Shown: positions 10,470 through 25,153, counted from the first letter of the stretch. The stretch is 64,000 nt of DNA from Chromera velia (GCA_018398765.1 JAHBMJ010003599.1:20001-84000); one strand, 5' to 3'. Notes: generated from the sequence alone by a model not told the origin. Numbers and translations: made by a program.

Positions 10470-12815
10470 TGTCAGAGGAGAAAGAGGTTGACAGTCCTCT
10501 TCCACCATTTCATTTCAAGCAAGCACAAACTCTCACTACAGCAATGCAACTGGATTGAATTCATGGGCCGATAAGTGAAGGAGCGAATGAATGAAAGGAA
10601 GGCAATCATTGCGGTGGTATCTTCCTTAAAAGTGATTGAGGAAGGATGCACCATCACTTCACTCATTTCATCACGAATAAAAGGGGCAACCTTGAAGGAA
10701 GGTAGGGAAACAGGCCCCTCGAGGGCTTCAAGATGACGGAAGGGAAGGGAGGGAAGGGACTCTCTCTGCACACGGAACGGCATCGTTCGTGTATGCCTCC
10801 ATGCACCCATGCAAGACATAAATCGTCCTTCATCACGCACACGCCCTCCTTCCTTCCCACCTTTAATTCCTCCGCTGCCCGATTCCTTCAATCATCGGAG
10901 CCATACGATGGATCAATCGGCCTAGCTCCAGGACCGTCCCACGACAGATCTCTAAAGAGCCCGATGGAATTGAAACGAATTGGTTATGAGACAACAATTA
11001 AGGCTTTAAACGAAGGAAGGAAAAGTAGAAAGAGACAAAGAAGAAAGAACGAAAGAAGAACGGGCGACGCACCCAAGAACAGGTTACTGTAATTAAGTGT
11101 CCCACACATCCACACCATCAAATCAAATACGCCATCCATTTCTCGACTCATTCAGTCATGGACACATGCAGACCGGGTAGAAAAGCGCGCGCATGCAGAC
11201 ACAAACAGATAGGGTTCAATGTTTCTTTCTCAATCAACAAATCGAACCTCCCCGAGTCTTCTCGACATAGTCGAGTAGAGTAGAAGAGACTTTTAAAGCA
11301 GGCAGAAATTCAGCCACCGCACGTCCTCCACGAAAAATCTCCTTCGGTCTTCCCTTTTCTCATCCACTCCCCTCCCGTTGCACACCCTCAGGGAGAGGAT
11401 CCGGCAGGCTCACCTCACCAGAATCTCTCTCTCTCTCTTTCTCTCTCTCACACACACTCAGACTGAGTGGAAGAGCTCTGCCCCCTTTTTCTTCTCAACG
11501 TTCATGCCTTCCTTTCACCCTCCCGCAACGACGGGGGGGGGATTCTTTGCCAGTCGCGCAAGGAGGGGAGGGGAGAATTGGGAAGCAGTGCGAGGGGGGG
11601 TCTCACAGACACACAAACAGACACACGCGCTTCCTTTCTGGCGGACACACACTTCACAAAACACTTTGTCTTCACTCCATGTTTTCAGATAAGTTGCATG
11701 TCTCTACAATCCTATAAGAAGGAGCCGACCCCCGCACAAATAAATAAAGGGGATGGCACTAAGGAAGGCGAATTAAGGAGATAGAGTGACGAGGGACAGT
11801 TGTCACACCCCTGTCACAGTTCCTCTCATCCCCCTAAGACATTTAGTCACATCTGGTTCATTCACAGTCCGCCATTTACACTGGGAAGAAGACTTAAGTG
11901 CCATTGCAATTAGACTGTTGCAGGCCACAACAGCCGACACACAAAAAAACAGATGCAGAACGCCAATTTGAATTGTCGTCTTGTTCTGTTTTCGTGCGGC
12001 ATGCATACGTGCATGCACTTCTAAAAGAGAGATGTCGAACAGTCGCAGGCTGCAGCAACTGGCAAACAAGCCAGCCCGCATGCAGCAAAGCAGAACGTAA
12101 GAAGGAAGGCCCAAACGTTCCACAGCTGCGGAAGCCCGAACGTCTCTCAGAGAGGAAAAGGAAAGAGAGAAAGGAGAGGAAGACACAAGCATGCTGGAAA
12201 CACAAAACACACGTTTATACACAAAGGGAAGATCGATCTTGAATTCTTCTTTCATGCCAGTAGGCAAGATAAGATAATATGTGAAGACTCCCCGGGGAGG
12301 GACTAGAGCATGCAAAGCCCTTAGCACGGCAGGCACCACGTTGTCTTTCTACATTCATTCTTTCCTTCACTTGCTGCTTCTTTTTTCCTCGACATCAGTC
12401 ACTCCTCGTCTCTCTCTGCAGGCCCCTTTCTTACAATAACGCCTGCCTCTTCTGATCTCTCTCTCTCTCTCTCTCTCTCTCTACCCCTCTCTGAAGAAAG
12501 GCAAAAAAAGAGAAAGAAACAGGCGAGAGAAAGAGAAGGGAAGGGAAACGACAAGTGGACGGGAGATTTGCTCACCTGCCTCTCCAGACGGCAACCTCAA
12601 GGGAGGCTCGATTGATTCATTGATTGATTGATTAGGAACAAAACAATCCTTTCTTCCTTTGAGCGATTGATCGTTCAACAAAGAAGGAATCAAGACAGAG
12701 AACAGCCAAAGAGACCAGCAGCTCGAAAAGATCCCTCCCCTTCCAACTCGGTCCCCTGGCCTCCTCCTGCCTTTCTGTTCTCTTTCTTTGCAGGAGACGT
12801 GTCACTCCCTCACGC

Positions 12816-12852
<37 letters not shown>

Positions 12853-13500
12853 TCTCTCTCTGTGTGTGTGTGTGTCTCTGTGGGCAATTGATTGACTCTG
12901 TCCGACTCCCTCCCTGCCTCTCTTTTCGTCTTGGCTGCCTCCCTTCTCTCCTTTCATCTATGCGATCCCCTCATGATCCATTTCCCCTTCTTCCTCTCCA
13001 CCCTTCTAAGTGACTCCCCACCATGTCCCCTTCCTCACTCACTCACTTAGTCACTGACGGTGCGTGCCCCCGACGGATGACTCGCCAGAGGCTGCAACGT
13101 CGTCGAGACGGACAGGTAGGCAGGCACAAAGAGGAAAGCGGTGGAAAGGAAATGGGAAACCTCAAAGGAAGGTGGAAGGGAGGAGGGAAGAAGACGGAAG
13201 GGTGAGAAGGAATCCAAGATGAAAAGAGGGAAGCACCCTGCATTCTACACAGCAAGGAAGGGAGAGAGAGAGAGACGGAATGAGTCCACAAATTGGACGA
13301 AAGGAATAAAAGAGCATCAGAATGCGAATTAGAAGAAAGAGTAAATCTTGTTCCATCCCCTCCCTTTGAACAGACAAATAAACAAAGGCTTTAAAAGTCG
13401 TCTGCTCTCTTCATTCTTTCTTCACGTCTGTTGACATTGACAAGAAACATGCCACACTGACTGCAGGACAACAGCAGCCACTTCATTGCAGAGGAGCTTG
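10470..13500 (-). other. Possible split gene, exons unresolved
   Basis: Several minus-strand stretches look like exons but could not be joined in phase. Examples: about 11929-11820, with an AG acceptor, the peptide SLIAMALKSSSQCKWRTVNE and a GGGGTGTGA donor; 10969-10870 after a CTTTAG acceptor; the open stretch 10891-10560; a PPLRLPSGEAG segment before a GTGAGC donor near 12578; and a possible start MKWLLLSC near 13485. The rest is CT- and CA-rich low complexity. It could be a multi-exon gene downstream of the PPR-like gene, or chance. No product can be named. Confidence 0.2.
12817..12875. repeat. CT/GT dinucleotide microsatellite
   Basis: An uninterrupted CT run passing into GT units; a shorter CT run lies at 12456-12482. 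Confidence 0.8.
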
Positions 13501-13538
13501 AGGGAGGGAGGGATAGGGAGGGGAAGACAAGACGACGC

Positions 13539-13540
13539 AA

Positions 13541-13579
<39 letters not shown>

Positions 13580-13591
13580 AGACAGACCTAC

Positions 13592-13628
<37 letters not shown>

Positions 13629-13645
13629 AAGAAAGAAAGAAAAAA
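13539..13645. repeat. Compound AC / AG / AAAG microsatellite
   Basis: AC units, then AG, then GAAA, covering about 100 bp. Frames across it on both strands are purely repeat translation. Confidence 0.85.
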
Positions 13646-15135
13646 AGACAGACACACACAGAGAGAGAGAAAGACCGAAAGAGAGAGAATAGCCACAGAG
13701 CACGGACTCATGAACGAATGTAGGCATCCATGAATTCTCTATAGAGCTCTTCGGAAAGGAGGGGAGGGAGGGAGCAAAGCAACAAATAAAGACAAAACGA
13801 ACAGCCAAACCAGCCTTAGAAAACAAAAGTGATTGAATGTAAGTTCCTGAATTCCATCTTTCGATGCTGATCCATCTGTCGCTCTTTTCTTTCGTCTTCT
13901 TTCTTGTTTCCTTTCTGGTCAGGCCGCAAGTGTTTTTGCTTCGATCCTGCAGTCCTTCCCCCCCCCTTTCTGAATTGGGCAAAGACACCAACCGGAACAG
14001 AGAAAAGAAAAGAAAAGAAAAGAAAAGGAGATGAGCTGCAACCAAACGCACTCGCGCGATGGCAGAACAAATGACGGACAGACAGACAGACAAACACACA
14101 TACATGTGTTGACACAGACAAAGGGAAAGAGGGCAGAAAAAGGGAAAGGAAAGAGGGGGGAGAAAAAAGTAAGGAAAGACAGACAGACTGGTGTGAGAAG
14201 GATGAAACAGAGATAGGACTGAGGGGGGAAAAAGTGAGAGAGACAACAGAAAACACGATCCCTCCAGTCATTCATACAAAAGCCTTCGTTCCCCCTCTCT
14301 CTCTTTTCTGCATCGAACTCTTCTTCCTTCTTCTTGCACGCATTTACGCTGTATTTTTCTTCTTCCCCGCCTCCCTTCAGCATGGACGGATCGCTTTCTG
14401 CCTTCCTTCGAGACACGCAGACAGGCTGGAAGACAGACAGATAAGCACTCAGCTAGACGGAAGTGACGAAAGACGAAGAGAAGGAGGGAAAGAAAACAGA
14501 GGGGACCAAGCAAAGGAGAGGATCAAAGCCACCAGGAATGGCATTTCTCTTCCTTTCATACAAAGAATTCAACAGACGATAGAGCATTCCTTTTTTCCAT
14601 CCATTTATCTGTCCATGCTTAAGATTGCTGCTGTAGAAAGGAACGGCAACGACAGTCAGACAGACAAAAAAAGGGACACACAGTGAAGTTGTCTGTCTGC
14701 ACAACAACAGACATGCAAGACAGGCAGAAAGTAGACCGAACGAAAGCCTATCAGTGCTGTTTGTGTGTGCAGAACTTTATTCACTAGTGTTCTTCCCTTT
14801 TGTTTGTCCAGCCAACAGTCTACCCACCGCCCTTTTAGCTACTGCTTCGCTTCCTCCCTTTTCTGTTTCCTTACCGTCCGTCCCTCTTTGTTTCCTTTTC
14901 TTCCAGACACATCGAAGAAAGAAAAGAACATTCCAACAAGGAAGGAGTCGTCTCATTACTTCGTTTGTTCACTCCCTCCCCTGAAGTATTTTTCTAGTAC
15001 AGAAAACAAAGTAATTGATGAACGCATCACCCACCCACCCAATACATTCATACCACTCCACAGGCCCCCGATGGTCCTTCGTGTTTGTTTCTCCTCCACT
15101 CTTCCTCCCCCAGGCAAACAAAAACAGCTTTACTT
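13646..15135. other. Intergenic low-complexity region downstream of PPR-like gene
   Basis: Strongly biased DNA (purine-rich, then pyrimidine-rich on the plus strand). Long frames on both strands (for example 13422-14246 minus) reflect the bias and show no domain. It probably includes the 3' untranslated region of the large minus-strand gene ending at 15136. Confidence 0.4.
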
Positions 15136-18100
15136 CTACCTCACATCCCGATCGACGCTACCGGAGAGGTCACGCATTGTTGCAAGTGCATTCGGCACAT
15201 GTCCAGCCAAACCCCTGTCCTCCTCATCCTCATCCCCCTTCCTGTCCTCCAACACGCCCTCTCCTACCTGCACACGCGACGGGCTCTTCTTCTGTCCTCC
15301 TCCCGTTTCACTCACAATCTCTCCAACAGACTTCACGGAGGGAGGGGCCACAAAACAACCCGACCGCCCCCCTTGCACGAGATTTACTTCCCCTTCCCTT
15401 TCATCAGCTTCCTGACCCACCCTCCCACTTTGTTGCTGCACTCGTGAGGGGCTTTCATCCTCTGGGAGCGCCCCCCCCCCTACCCCCCCTGCCATCGGAG
15501 TTTGCGCCATGCCTAGTGCAAAGAGGGCTCCTTGCCCCGAGGGAGAACGGAGAGGGGAGACTTGCGGCGACGACTGAGGGGACCTGTACATGGGCCCACT
15601 GGCGCCGCCCAGATCAAGAGAAAGGGACCCAACCAGATCCTCAAATCCATGACCACCGCTCCCACTCCCACTGTGCAACGGCGGAGGGGCAGCAGAGACG
15701 GGAGACAAAGAACCTGCTCGCACAGAGGTCCCCTGTCTCCTTCCATTCCCCCCCTCGTCCTCTTGAAGGAGGGGAAATCCGTTGGCGAAAAGCGGAACAA
15801 ATCGACCTGAGGGGGTGCGTCCTTGAGAAGACACTTCATTCCCATGAACGGATGCAGACACAGCAGCTTTGGAAGAAATGAATCTTTTTAATTCCATTGG
15901 CGGAGACAACCTGGCAAGTTCTTCTTCTGCCAACGGTACGTTGGGCTCTAACCGATCTAAATGCCCATGCAGGGGAGTCACGTCACGGACCGCCTGACGG
16001 TCTGCCCCCCACACAACACTCTCAACCTCATTCTCCCCATGCACAAACCTCCCCCCTCCACTTAGCGCATTCGAGAATGCCCCCCGCCCCCCTCTTGGAA
16101 AACCCTCCACCCTTCCTTTCCCGACAGGACTCAACGCCCCCTCACCCCCACCCAACCTATCATAAGAATGTGAATGTGAGTGTGCGTGCGTCTGTGTCAT
16201 TGCAATCGTCCCGTCAGACTGCCCTCCTCCCTCTCCTCTTTCTCCCATCATGTCCCCTATTGTTGTAGGACTTCCGTCAGCCCTCCGAGGATGAACACCA
16301 CCAGCAGGGGGAGAGGAAAAAAACGCAAACGAACGGAAATTCTCACCAGAAGACTGAATGTGGAAAGAGTCTGGAGACGAAGAATGCCCTCCGACTGCTG
16401 GGAGATCTGTCAGAGGAGACGCTGCTGGTGATCTTTGGGTTACACTCGCCGCCTCGTGCCATCCTCCCATCACCCTCTCAGGGCCTAGGGCATCACCAGG
16501 CAGAGCCTTCTCTGCACTTTCTCTGCCTTTGGACGTTTTTTCTTCTTCCCCTGCCTCTTGCTGAGTATGGAGAAGGAGGCTGGCTTCCAATCCTCCAGGC
16601 ACAAACGGGGGGCTGTGCGGGCTGAGAGGTTTCGGGAGGGCGGAAATTGGAAATCTGATGTCGTCTCTTCCCGCTCCTCCTCCCTCTCCCTCTTCCTCTC
16701 TGTCCCTGTGTTGAAAGGGCGAGGAGGTCGCGAGGCTGAAGGGTTCGTTTTGGTTTTGTGAGAGGGGGGAGGAGTGCGCCAAAGGAGCAAAGGGGGGGGC
16801 GTGGATGGAAAGGGAGTGAGGGCGGGATGACGAGAAACTTGGCGGAGGGGGAGGGGGGGGCTGGTGGTAGTGCGGGTGGTTGGGAGGGCTGCCCTCTTCT
16901 GACCGGTGCGGAAGGAAGGGGGCGGATGCATACCTGAGGGTATTTTGGTGCGGATGGTATGAGAATGGAGACATATTTCCTTGCAAGGAGAACGGTTCAG
17001 ATGAGGAGTGAAGTGAAGGTGATTGGCTGGGCGGAGGCGGAGGAGGGGGCGGGGGTTTTCTTCCTTGTGTCTGTTCTTGTCCTTGCGGACGATAGGAAAA
17101 GGACAGGGATGGCGGCGGCTGACGTTGAGAGGTGGTGTTTGCTTTTTGCGACCCTCCGAGTGTCTGTGTGATCCCTCTCTGTTGGTCCTTTGGGTGCCTC
17201 TGCAGGGGCACATTTGAATAATGTCTTTGTCTCTGTGGCGGGAGAAGAGGGGCCTCTGTGAGTGCCTTCTCTGTGCCCCCCCCCGTTTGCCTTTCGGAGG
17301 ATGAAAGAGAAGCCGACCCTTCCTGTGCCATTGCGGACTGAGACTGGGCTCCCACAAAGGCAGAAGCAAGGGGGGAGGCAGCGTCTCCGTCTCTGCCTTT
17401 CTTTTCCTTTTCGGGGGAAGAGACTAAGGAGGAAACAGGACTGCCCTGATGGCCGAAAAGTTCCAAAATCGAACGGGGTCCGTTTGGGTCTCTCTCAATT
17501 CGACCACGTGGTTGGTTCTCGTCTCTTTCCTCCTCCCCCCCCGTCTCGTTCTCGTTCTTCTTCAATCTCTCGTCCGTCATTGCCTGTCTCACACGTCTCT
17601 GCAAGTCGGGAAGACCACGGTCTAGCTCAAAGGCCTCTGAAGGCCTCGGAAAGGGAATTAAAGAGGATCCATTGGCCTCCTCGTCTTCCAGAGAGGCGAG
17701 CTGGAAGGGGCAAGTCTGCAAGCAACCAACCAAGAAAGCAAACAAGCAAGGAATAGACAGAAAGAATAAAACAGCCAGAAAGAGAAAAAAAAGACCCAAC
17801 GACTGTCGACCTTCCGGGAGTGTTTGAAACCAATACCCCTAGAGCTACCACAAAACCGTCCTTTTTACTTACTCAAATCCAAACAGAAATTCCTTCGATT
17901 CTCGGCTGCAATGTTTCAGTAAATGGATCCACTCGGCCACAGTCCCTGTTTCGTCTAGACATCAGACAAGCTCTCTCACAGTCTCTGTTTCGTCTAGACA
18001 TCAGACAAGCTCTCTCACAGTCTCTGTTTCGTCTAGACATCAGACAGGCTCTCTCACAGTCTCTGTTTCGTCTAGACATCAGACAAGCTCTCTCACAGTC

Positions 18101-18588
18101 TCTGTTTCGTCTAGACATCAGACAAGCTCTCTCACAGTCTCTGTTTCGTCTAGACATCAGACAAGCTCTCCCACAGTCTCTGTTTCGTCTAGACATCAGA
18201 CAAGCTCTCTCACCGTCTCTGTTTCGTCTAGACATCAGACAAGCTCTCTCACAGTCTCTGTTTCGTCGAGACATCTGACAAGCTCTCTCTCTCTTTTTGC
18301 GTCCGCCCTGTCCAACTCACAAGAACTTTCCGTCCGTTTGCTTCCTTACAATTCTTTCCTCATTCATACACCAACAGCCCCCCCCTCTACCCTCTCGCTT
18401 CTTCATATCAAGAAAGGAAGCAAGCAAGCAAGGAAGGAAGGACTGACCCTGAGCACCTCCACTGCCCTCTCTTTGAGTGCGCAGAGGAATTCTAACAGAG
18501 CCCCCCCGATTTCCCCAGAAGAAGAAGAAGACCCAGAGGAGAGGAGCCAGGGGGAGTCTAGAGCCTCCCCGACAGTCCGACAGATGCT

Positions 18589-18630
<42 letters not shown>

Positions 18631-19787
18631 GCACGTTCACACAAACAGAGACAGAGAGAGACAGACAGAGACAGAGAGAGACAGACACACAGACATACAC
18701 ACATTCACAAGAGAGACCGAGAGGGAAGGGGGGGGGCATTCAACCCCCACTCTCTCCAACCACAAAAAGAAAATGCCACCCCCAATCAAACAAGGTCCCC
18801 GTTCCCGAGCCAAGGTCAGAGGAGAAAAACGAAAAACCGCAATGGCACAGACTCAAACAAAAAGAGAAAAAATCTTGAGCGAAAATATACAGGGAGAAAA
18901 AAGTCTTTCCCTCTCACAGACAGACCTCGAAGGACATCCCCGGAGCCCCGGAGCTTCTCCACAGGACCCGATCTGGAAGAGACCCGATCTGCAAGCAGGC
19001 AGCGGGCCAGACAGACCACGAAAGCAAAAAGGGCTGCTTCCATTCATACACGTATAAAAACTGCCCACCGACACATACCGAAAAAAGAAAAAAAAAACAA
19101 GGCCCAAAGGAAGAGACCCACACAACCACAGAAAGGAACTCCCGGTCCCCAGGTAAAACTGCGCGAGCGAAAGAGAAGAAAATTACTGGCATCCTGAGAA
19201 AAAATAAAGAGGAGCTGGTCTGTTTCCTCTTTGAGTCGCACCGCCCCGTACCGTCAGAGTAGGCAGTCTCTCTGTCTCCCCCTCTGTCCTCTCATCCATT
19301 GCTGGAGTGACTGGCGAGACTTACGGAGGAAAGGATGCATGACTGACACAAAGGCCGAGAGAAAATCGCAGGAAGGAACGAAAGAAAACACTGACTGACG
19401 AAGTCCCCGTCTGCGTCTGCAGGGATCTCTACACAGCGGCTGCTAGGGAGACCGCAGGCCGCCTCACAGACTCCAACAGCAGTCAGGCCAAAGGAGCTCT
19501 CCCTTCGTGCAGAGTCCAGACACGCACGCAGAAGAACCTCGTAGGCCCGGCGATCCGGAGGAAGTTCCCACTGCATGCATGGATTGATGCATTTATTCAT
19601 CAGTGCATGGGTGCATCCTTTCATTTACATTAAGTTCGTTCTTTAGTCTTTCCTTTCGTTCTTTACGTCTCACCTCAATCGATTCTGCAGTGAACCTCTT
19701 TCTTCTCCCAACATCAGAGAAGATCCGGGCGGGGATGTGTGAAAGTGAAAGGTCCTCTCTCGATCAAATCTTAATGAAGAAAAAGAT

Positions 19788-19821
<34 letters not shown>

Positions 19822-20983
19822 CTACTCCTATCTTAATTGCCCTGTGGAAAGAATGATCATGTGAAGGCGGGGATGCAGATGAGACAGAAAGTTCTCACCC
19901 ACGTTTTGTCCAAATCAGCATGAAGATAACAAATCTTCATCCGTTGAGACAAAGACAGACATGGACGGAAAAAGGGAGGGAAGGTGGGGGGAGGTCTCAT
20001 CGGTCTTGACCCCTTTTTCTTTTCCTTCCGCAAACCCATCCATCGGTTTCATTTTCATCCTTCCTGTCGACTGCCCTTTCTCAATTCTTCCTGCTGACCT
20101 TGGCAATGATCTCGTTGTGAAGTTTCAGTGCCTTGATCAGACTTCTGTTGCGAATTTGCGCAATCAGAAGCTGCGTCCACACACCACAGCCGACTCTCCT
20201 TTCTTGAATCTTCCGGCCATCACCCATCTCTCCTCTCTCCTCACCCTCTCTCTTCTTCGTGTCCCCCCCCGTCCCACCACCAGCCTGCTGCTGGCCCAAG
20301 GCTTCCTGCACAATCATGAAGGCCCGCCGAAGACGACGGGCACGGGAGTGGAACCGCACCAGGGTGACCAGGGTGGTCTCGTTAGGCCCAAAGAGACTAA
20401 GGGAAGAAGAAGGAGAAGGAGAAGATCCTCTGAGAAGTTCCATCCACAGGCTGTTGGCTCTCTCTTGTTGAGGCGGCTGCGCCTTCAGACAAGCTGCACG
20501 AACGAACAGAGAACGGAAGGAAGGAACAGAAGATTCATGCATCCGTCAAGATCATGAAAGCACGCAGGGACAGGAAGAACAATCGACTTCGACCCACGCA
20601 GAAGGCAAGCTCTGCAGGGAACAGCGGAAGGAAACAACATGCAGAAAGAAGAGAGAAAGAAACTGAGACATTTCACACACATGAAGAAAAATATATCTAG
20701 GGATGAAAAAAGCGCAGCCCATCTAATTCCTCCTTTCTATTTTCTTTGTTCTGCCCTGCCTCCTTCTTTGAGGCTGCAGCAGAAAGAAGGTGGCAGAAAG
20801 ACCCTCCCTCCCTTCCTCCAGTGGCGAGCATCTCGGCTGGCTTAGGGGTAGAAGCACGCAAACGAACAAAATGTGCAAAAAGGAAGGGCGGAGGGAGCTT
20901 AGGAAGATGCAGCTGTGTCTGGCTCCACTCCGGGATACTCTTTGCTTTCCCTGCCTCGCTCCGCATTCTTCTTCTTCTCATTC

Positions 20984-21048
<65 letters not shown>

Positions 21049-22575
21049 AGCAAGCCAAAGGTCGATAGAATGCAAGCAGACAACCCTTCTTGCACGCCCC
21101 TGAGCACCCTACCTTCGATGAGGACGTTGATGGTCTCTACAGAAACACCAATGCCCCGCGCTGTCATCTCTTCCCTCATCGCAACGCATTCATCGGCAAG
21201 CCCAGCCGCCGCATGCACCTGCAGATACAGAGAACCACCAATCAATCAATCAATCAATCATCGATGGCACACACCATTCGCAGCCATTTCTGCACCTCCA
21301 ACAAGAATGCCTCTGAAGTCGCCCCCTTAACCCGCACAGCAAAATTGTGGGCCACACCACACGGCACTAATTCAACTGGAGTCCGTCAGTCCACTCCCTC
21401 CACAGAGACAGAAAGAAAAAAGCTCTGCTTCTTCTTCCAATTCCCTTTCTCTTTCCCTTTTATCCCTTGCCTGCCCTATGCCAATCACGAGCCGACTGCC
21501 CGACCCACCGACCTTCATCCAGAAGACGAACGACGATTCGGACTTAGGGATCCCTTTCTGAACCATCAGGTCTCTCCACACGACCTCAGCGAATCGGAGC
21601 CCCAGACCTACAGCCCCCCCTCCGTCTCCCTCTCTCTCTCTGCCACTACCTCCCTTCCCTCCTCCCTGCTGCAGTCCGATGGAATGTGTTGGCTTGAAGG
21701 AAGAAGAAAACGAAAGAGGCGAACCTCCCGAGGGACTCACACCGCCACTGCCACCTACGGACCCGCCACCTGGACCCCCTGCCTGAGCCTGCCCTTCTGC
21801 AGCCCACCGCGCCGCCGCCTGGAGTGCGCTATGGAAGATCAGAAGGGCGGCGGAAGGGGGCCGAGCAGCAGCAAGAAGCGCCAGAAAACCCCGCAGTTTC
21901 ATGTACAGCTGTTCGCACGCGGCGAAGAGAGAAGCCCCAGCCAAGCCCTCAAGAACGGCACCGATCATCCGAACAGGGAGGAGAAACTTGGGGGCAAGGG
22001 GAAGATGGTCTTTCCGGGATTCTGGTTGTGCGAGTGCGGGGTTTCCCTTTCTGCTGCTGCCTGACGCTGCGAAGGCCAGGGCAGACTTAGGGGGCGCCCT
22101 CAGAGTCGCCATCAGCCGATCGACCACTGACAGAGCGCTTTCAGCCGCCTGCAAACAAGAGGAGAGATTCAAGACGAAGACGAGGGTGTGTGTGAGAGAG
22201 AGAGAGGCACAGAGGGGGGGTGGGAGAGACAGAGAGAGGGAGAGAGACTCTTTTTCTGTTTGTCTGTGCACACTCATTCCATTCACGCACGGAGCCCGAG
22301 AGACAAACACGAAATCTCAGCGAGGACAACCAGACCCAATCAGACAGATATAATCTTTCGCTCGTTTTGTGCTACATGCACGGAAGAGGAAAGTAGACAC
22401 AAAATTAGTGGAGTCGTGACTTTTCCGGCAACGAAGGATCAACGAAGGGAAAAACCAACTTCGGATTCTCAGTGCTCTCTTCATAGATTTAGGTAGAGGC
22501 CAGCAAAACGAAAAAGAAAAGGAAGGAAGGAAAGAAAGAAACAAACAAAGAAAGAAAGAAAGAAAGAAAGGAAAA

Positions 22576-22614
<39 letters not shown>

Positions 22615-23273
22615 GAAAAAAGAAAGAAAGAAACGAACAAACAAACAAACAAAGAAAGAAAGAAAGAAAGAATGAATGAAAGAAAGAAAGAAAGAAACAA
22701 ACAAACAAAGAAACAAACAAACAAAGAAAGAAAGAAAGAAACAAACAAACAAAGAAAGAAAGAAAGAAAGAAACAAACAAACAAACAAAGAAACAAAGAA
22801 AGAAAGAAAGAAAGAAAGAATGAAAGAAAGAAAGAAAAGAAAAGAAAGAAAACAAAAGAAAGAAACAAACAAAGAAAGAAACAAACAAACAAACAAACAA
22901 ACAAACAAAGAAAAGAAAAGAAAGAAAGAAAGAAGTGGCCCAGCCAACCAACCCCCAGTCTCACGAGAGCTTCCAAGTACGCCTCTACGACTTCTTCCGA
23001 GAGGCCGTTCCATTTGTGTGTCGAGTTTTGACTTTCCCCTTCGCTGTCCTTCTCTTTCTCTCTGCTCGTGTCCGACGTATCCCCCTCTCCCCCAAGTTGC
23101 GGAGCCGTGGCGTCTCTCACAGCCAGACTCCAGAGAGAATGGAGACCCTCGAGGGACCCCCCCCATCCCTCAGCCGTCAGCAAAGCCGCCATCAGCTGGG
23201 ACGGAATGGGGGGGCTCCCGAGATTCTCTCCTTCGTCCTTCCCCTTATGCGCGGACCTGAGCGCTTCGGCCTG

Positions 23274-23320
<47 letters not shown>

Positions 23321-25068
23321 ATTACTGATTGACGGGGGGGGAAAGGCAGAGACTGAAGTGATGAGAGTAAGGCAAGCGTACAGACAAACAAGTGAGTGCG
23401 GAATTGATTGAGGCCCTGAAAGAAGGAGGCCAGGAAGAGAAGAGGGAAAGAAATGAAGGGCAATCAGGGAAGTGAGCAAAATGTCTTTCCTTCCCGAAAT
23501 GCAAAACTCTCCTTTCTGGATGGAGACTTCAGGCTGTCTGTCCATGTCAAGTGGCCGGTACAAGAAAAAAAAGTGAATCCAAGGCAAAAACAAGTTGAGG
23601 CCTTTGAGACAACTTACTTGTGTGCACCCATTCAAAGTCTTCCGAAAATACAAAGGAAAAATATATAAAAAAGGAGGCAAAGCCAAGCTGTCCAACCCAC
23701 ACACCCAACCAGCCAGCCAACCAACCAACCAAGGTGAAAGCTCGTTGAGCCAAACCCCTTTTGAGAAGGGCAAAAATCGTCAGTGCGAGGGCTTCAGCAG
23801 ACAAGCACCCCCTGTCCACCTTTCTCCATTGCATTGCTCGACCTTTCCTCCTTCCATGTACACTCTCCCGCTGTTCGTTTCCTTCCCCAGTTCCGTCCGT
23901 CCTGCTTTCTCCAGACGCGAAGGAGCTGGAGAAGCCTGCAAGCTCCTCCACTTTCTTCAAGACGCAAACGGACAGCTGGGCGTCTCTCTCTTCAACCAAC
24001 GCTCGGTCGTTCCCAATCACCATCAACCCACTCAAACCCTCACCCACGAAACGAAACGTCGCTTCCTTCCTTTCACTGCCTCCAGACAGCTTCGATCCCC
24101 CACCCTGGCTTTGGCTTTGCTGAGAAGCAGACAGAGTGGGCAGGGTGGAGGAGGACGACGATGACGCCGTCAACCCCCCAGCCCCCCCCACACCCTCCCC
24201 TTCCTTCTCTCTGTCTCTGTCTGCACATGAGGAGAGAGAGAAGGGAACGTCAGGCTTGAAGGGCACCAGACGGAGAAGGGGAAGCAGAACAGAACCAGAG
24301 GAAGAGGGGCCCAGGTGACTAGCTGCGTCCAGAACACGTCGAGCCAGCTGGGTTCTCGCTTCAACAGCGGACAGAAGGGAATCCATCCATCCTTCTTTTG
24401 TATTTGTACACCTCCACTGGGACTCCTGTCTGCTGCGTGCGGTCTGAGTGGAGCCCTTACTCCTCTCTTTGTGGATGTCCAGACACTTCAGAGGCACCAG
24501 AAGTGAGGCAGAGAGATTGTCGTACACCCCTGGATCGAGATAGCCGCACATGTAGTCGGTCGGGGAGACACCGGAGGCTCCAATAGAAAGGGCCGAGGCG
24601 ACTTGGTGCAGGTCCGCTTCTGTGCAGATGGACAGAAGGTGGAGTCCCTCTTTGCTTGTTTCTTCCAACAGGCTGATCGCGCACTCTAGGCGTCGTCCTT
24701 TCAGAAGTACGCAGAGGGCTTGGAGGAGGAGTGGGGTGTGTTCCTTGGATGCCAAACAGCCAGAGGCTGAAGAAGAAGAAGGCGACTTCCAGAGAGCTTC
24801 CAGAGTTTGATGGGTCCTGCCAGGGTGGGGGGGAATGGAAAGGGAAAGGAAAAAAGGAGGGGGTGAGTGGAAAGGAATCCGTTTGACAGTTTATTTTTCT
24901 TCGAGAGGAACTGCACGGCAGGTCCACTCAGATACTACGCACTTATATAACAGAAGGATCCGATAGACAGTGGGAGTCGACGAATAAAAAGAGCAAGAAA
25001 GACAGGGGCACGGACAGAGACAGACCAAGTGGTCGAGATGGATCATGAGAAACGCACTGTTTCATTGT

Positions 25069-25153
<85 letters not shown>

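Noticed and set aside
13422-14246. 274-aa minus-strand ORF
   Set aside because: Biased low-complexity sequence crossing microsatellites; no domain or splice logic.
15015-15881. 288-aa plus-strand ORF
   Set aside because: Antisense shadow of the last exon of the PPR-like gene, whose frame is longer and phase-linked to upstream exons.
17943-18290. CRISPR-like array of regular 39-bp repeats
   Set aside because: Units are contiguous with no unique spacers and lie inside a eukaryotic intron; it is a minisatellite.
22481-23031. Long Phe/Leu/Ser-rich (minus) and Lys/Glu-rich (plus) ORFs
   Set aside because: They translate the GAAA/CAAA array in an intron; only 23270-22953 is supported as an exon.
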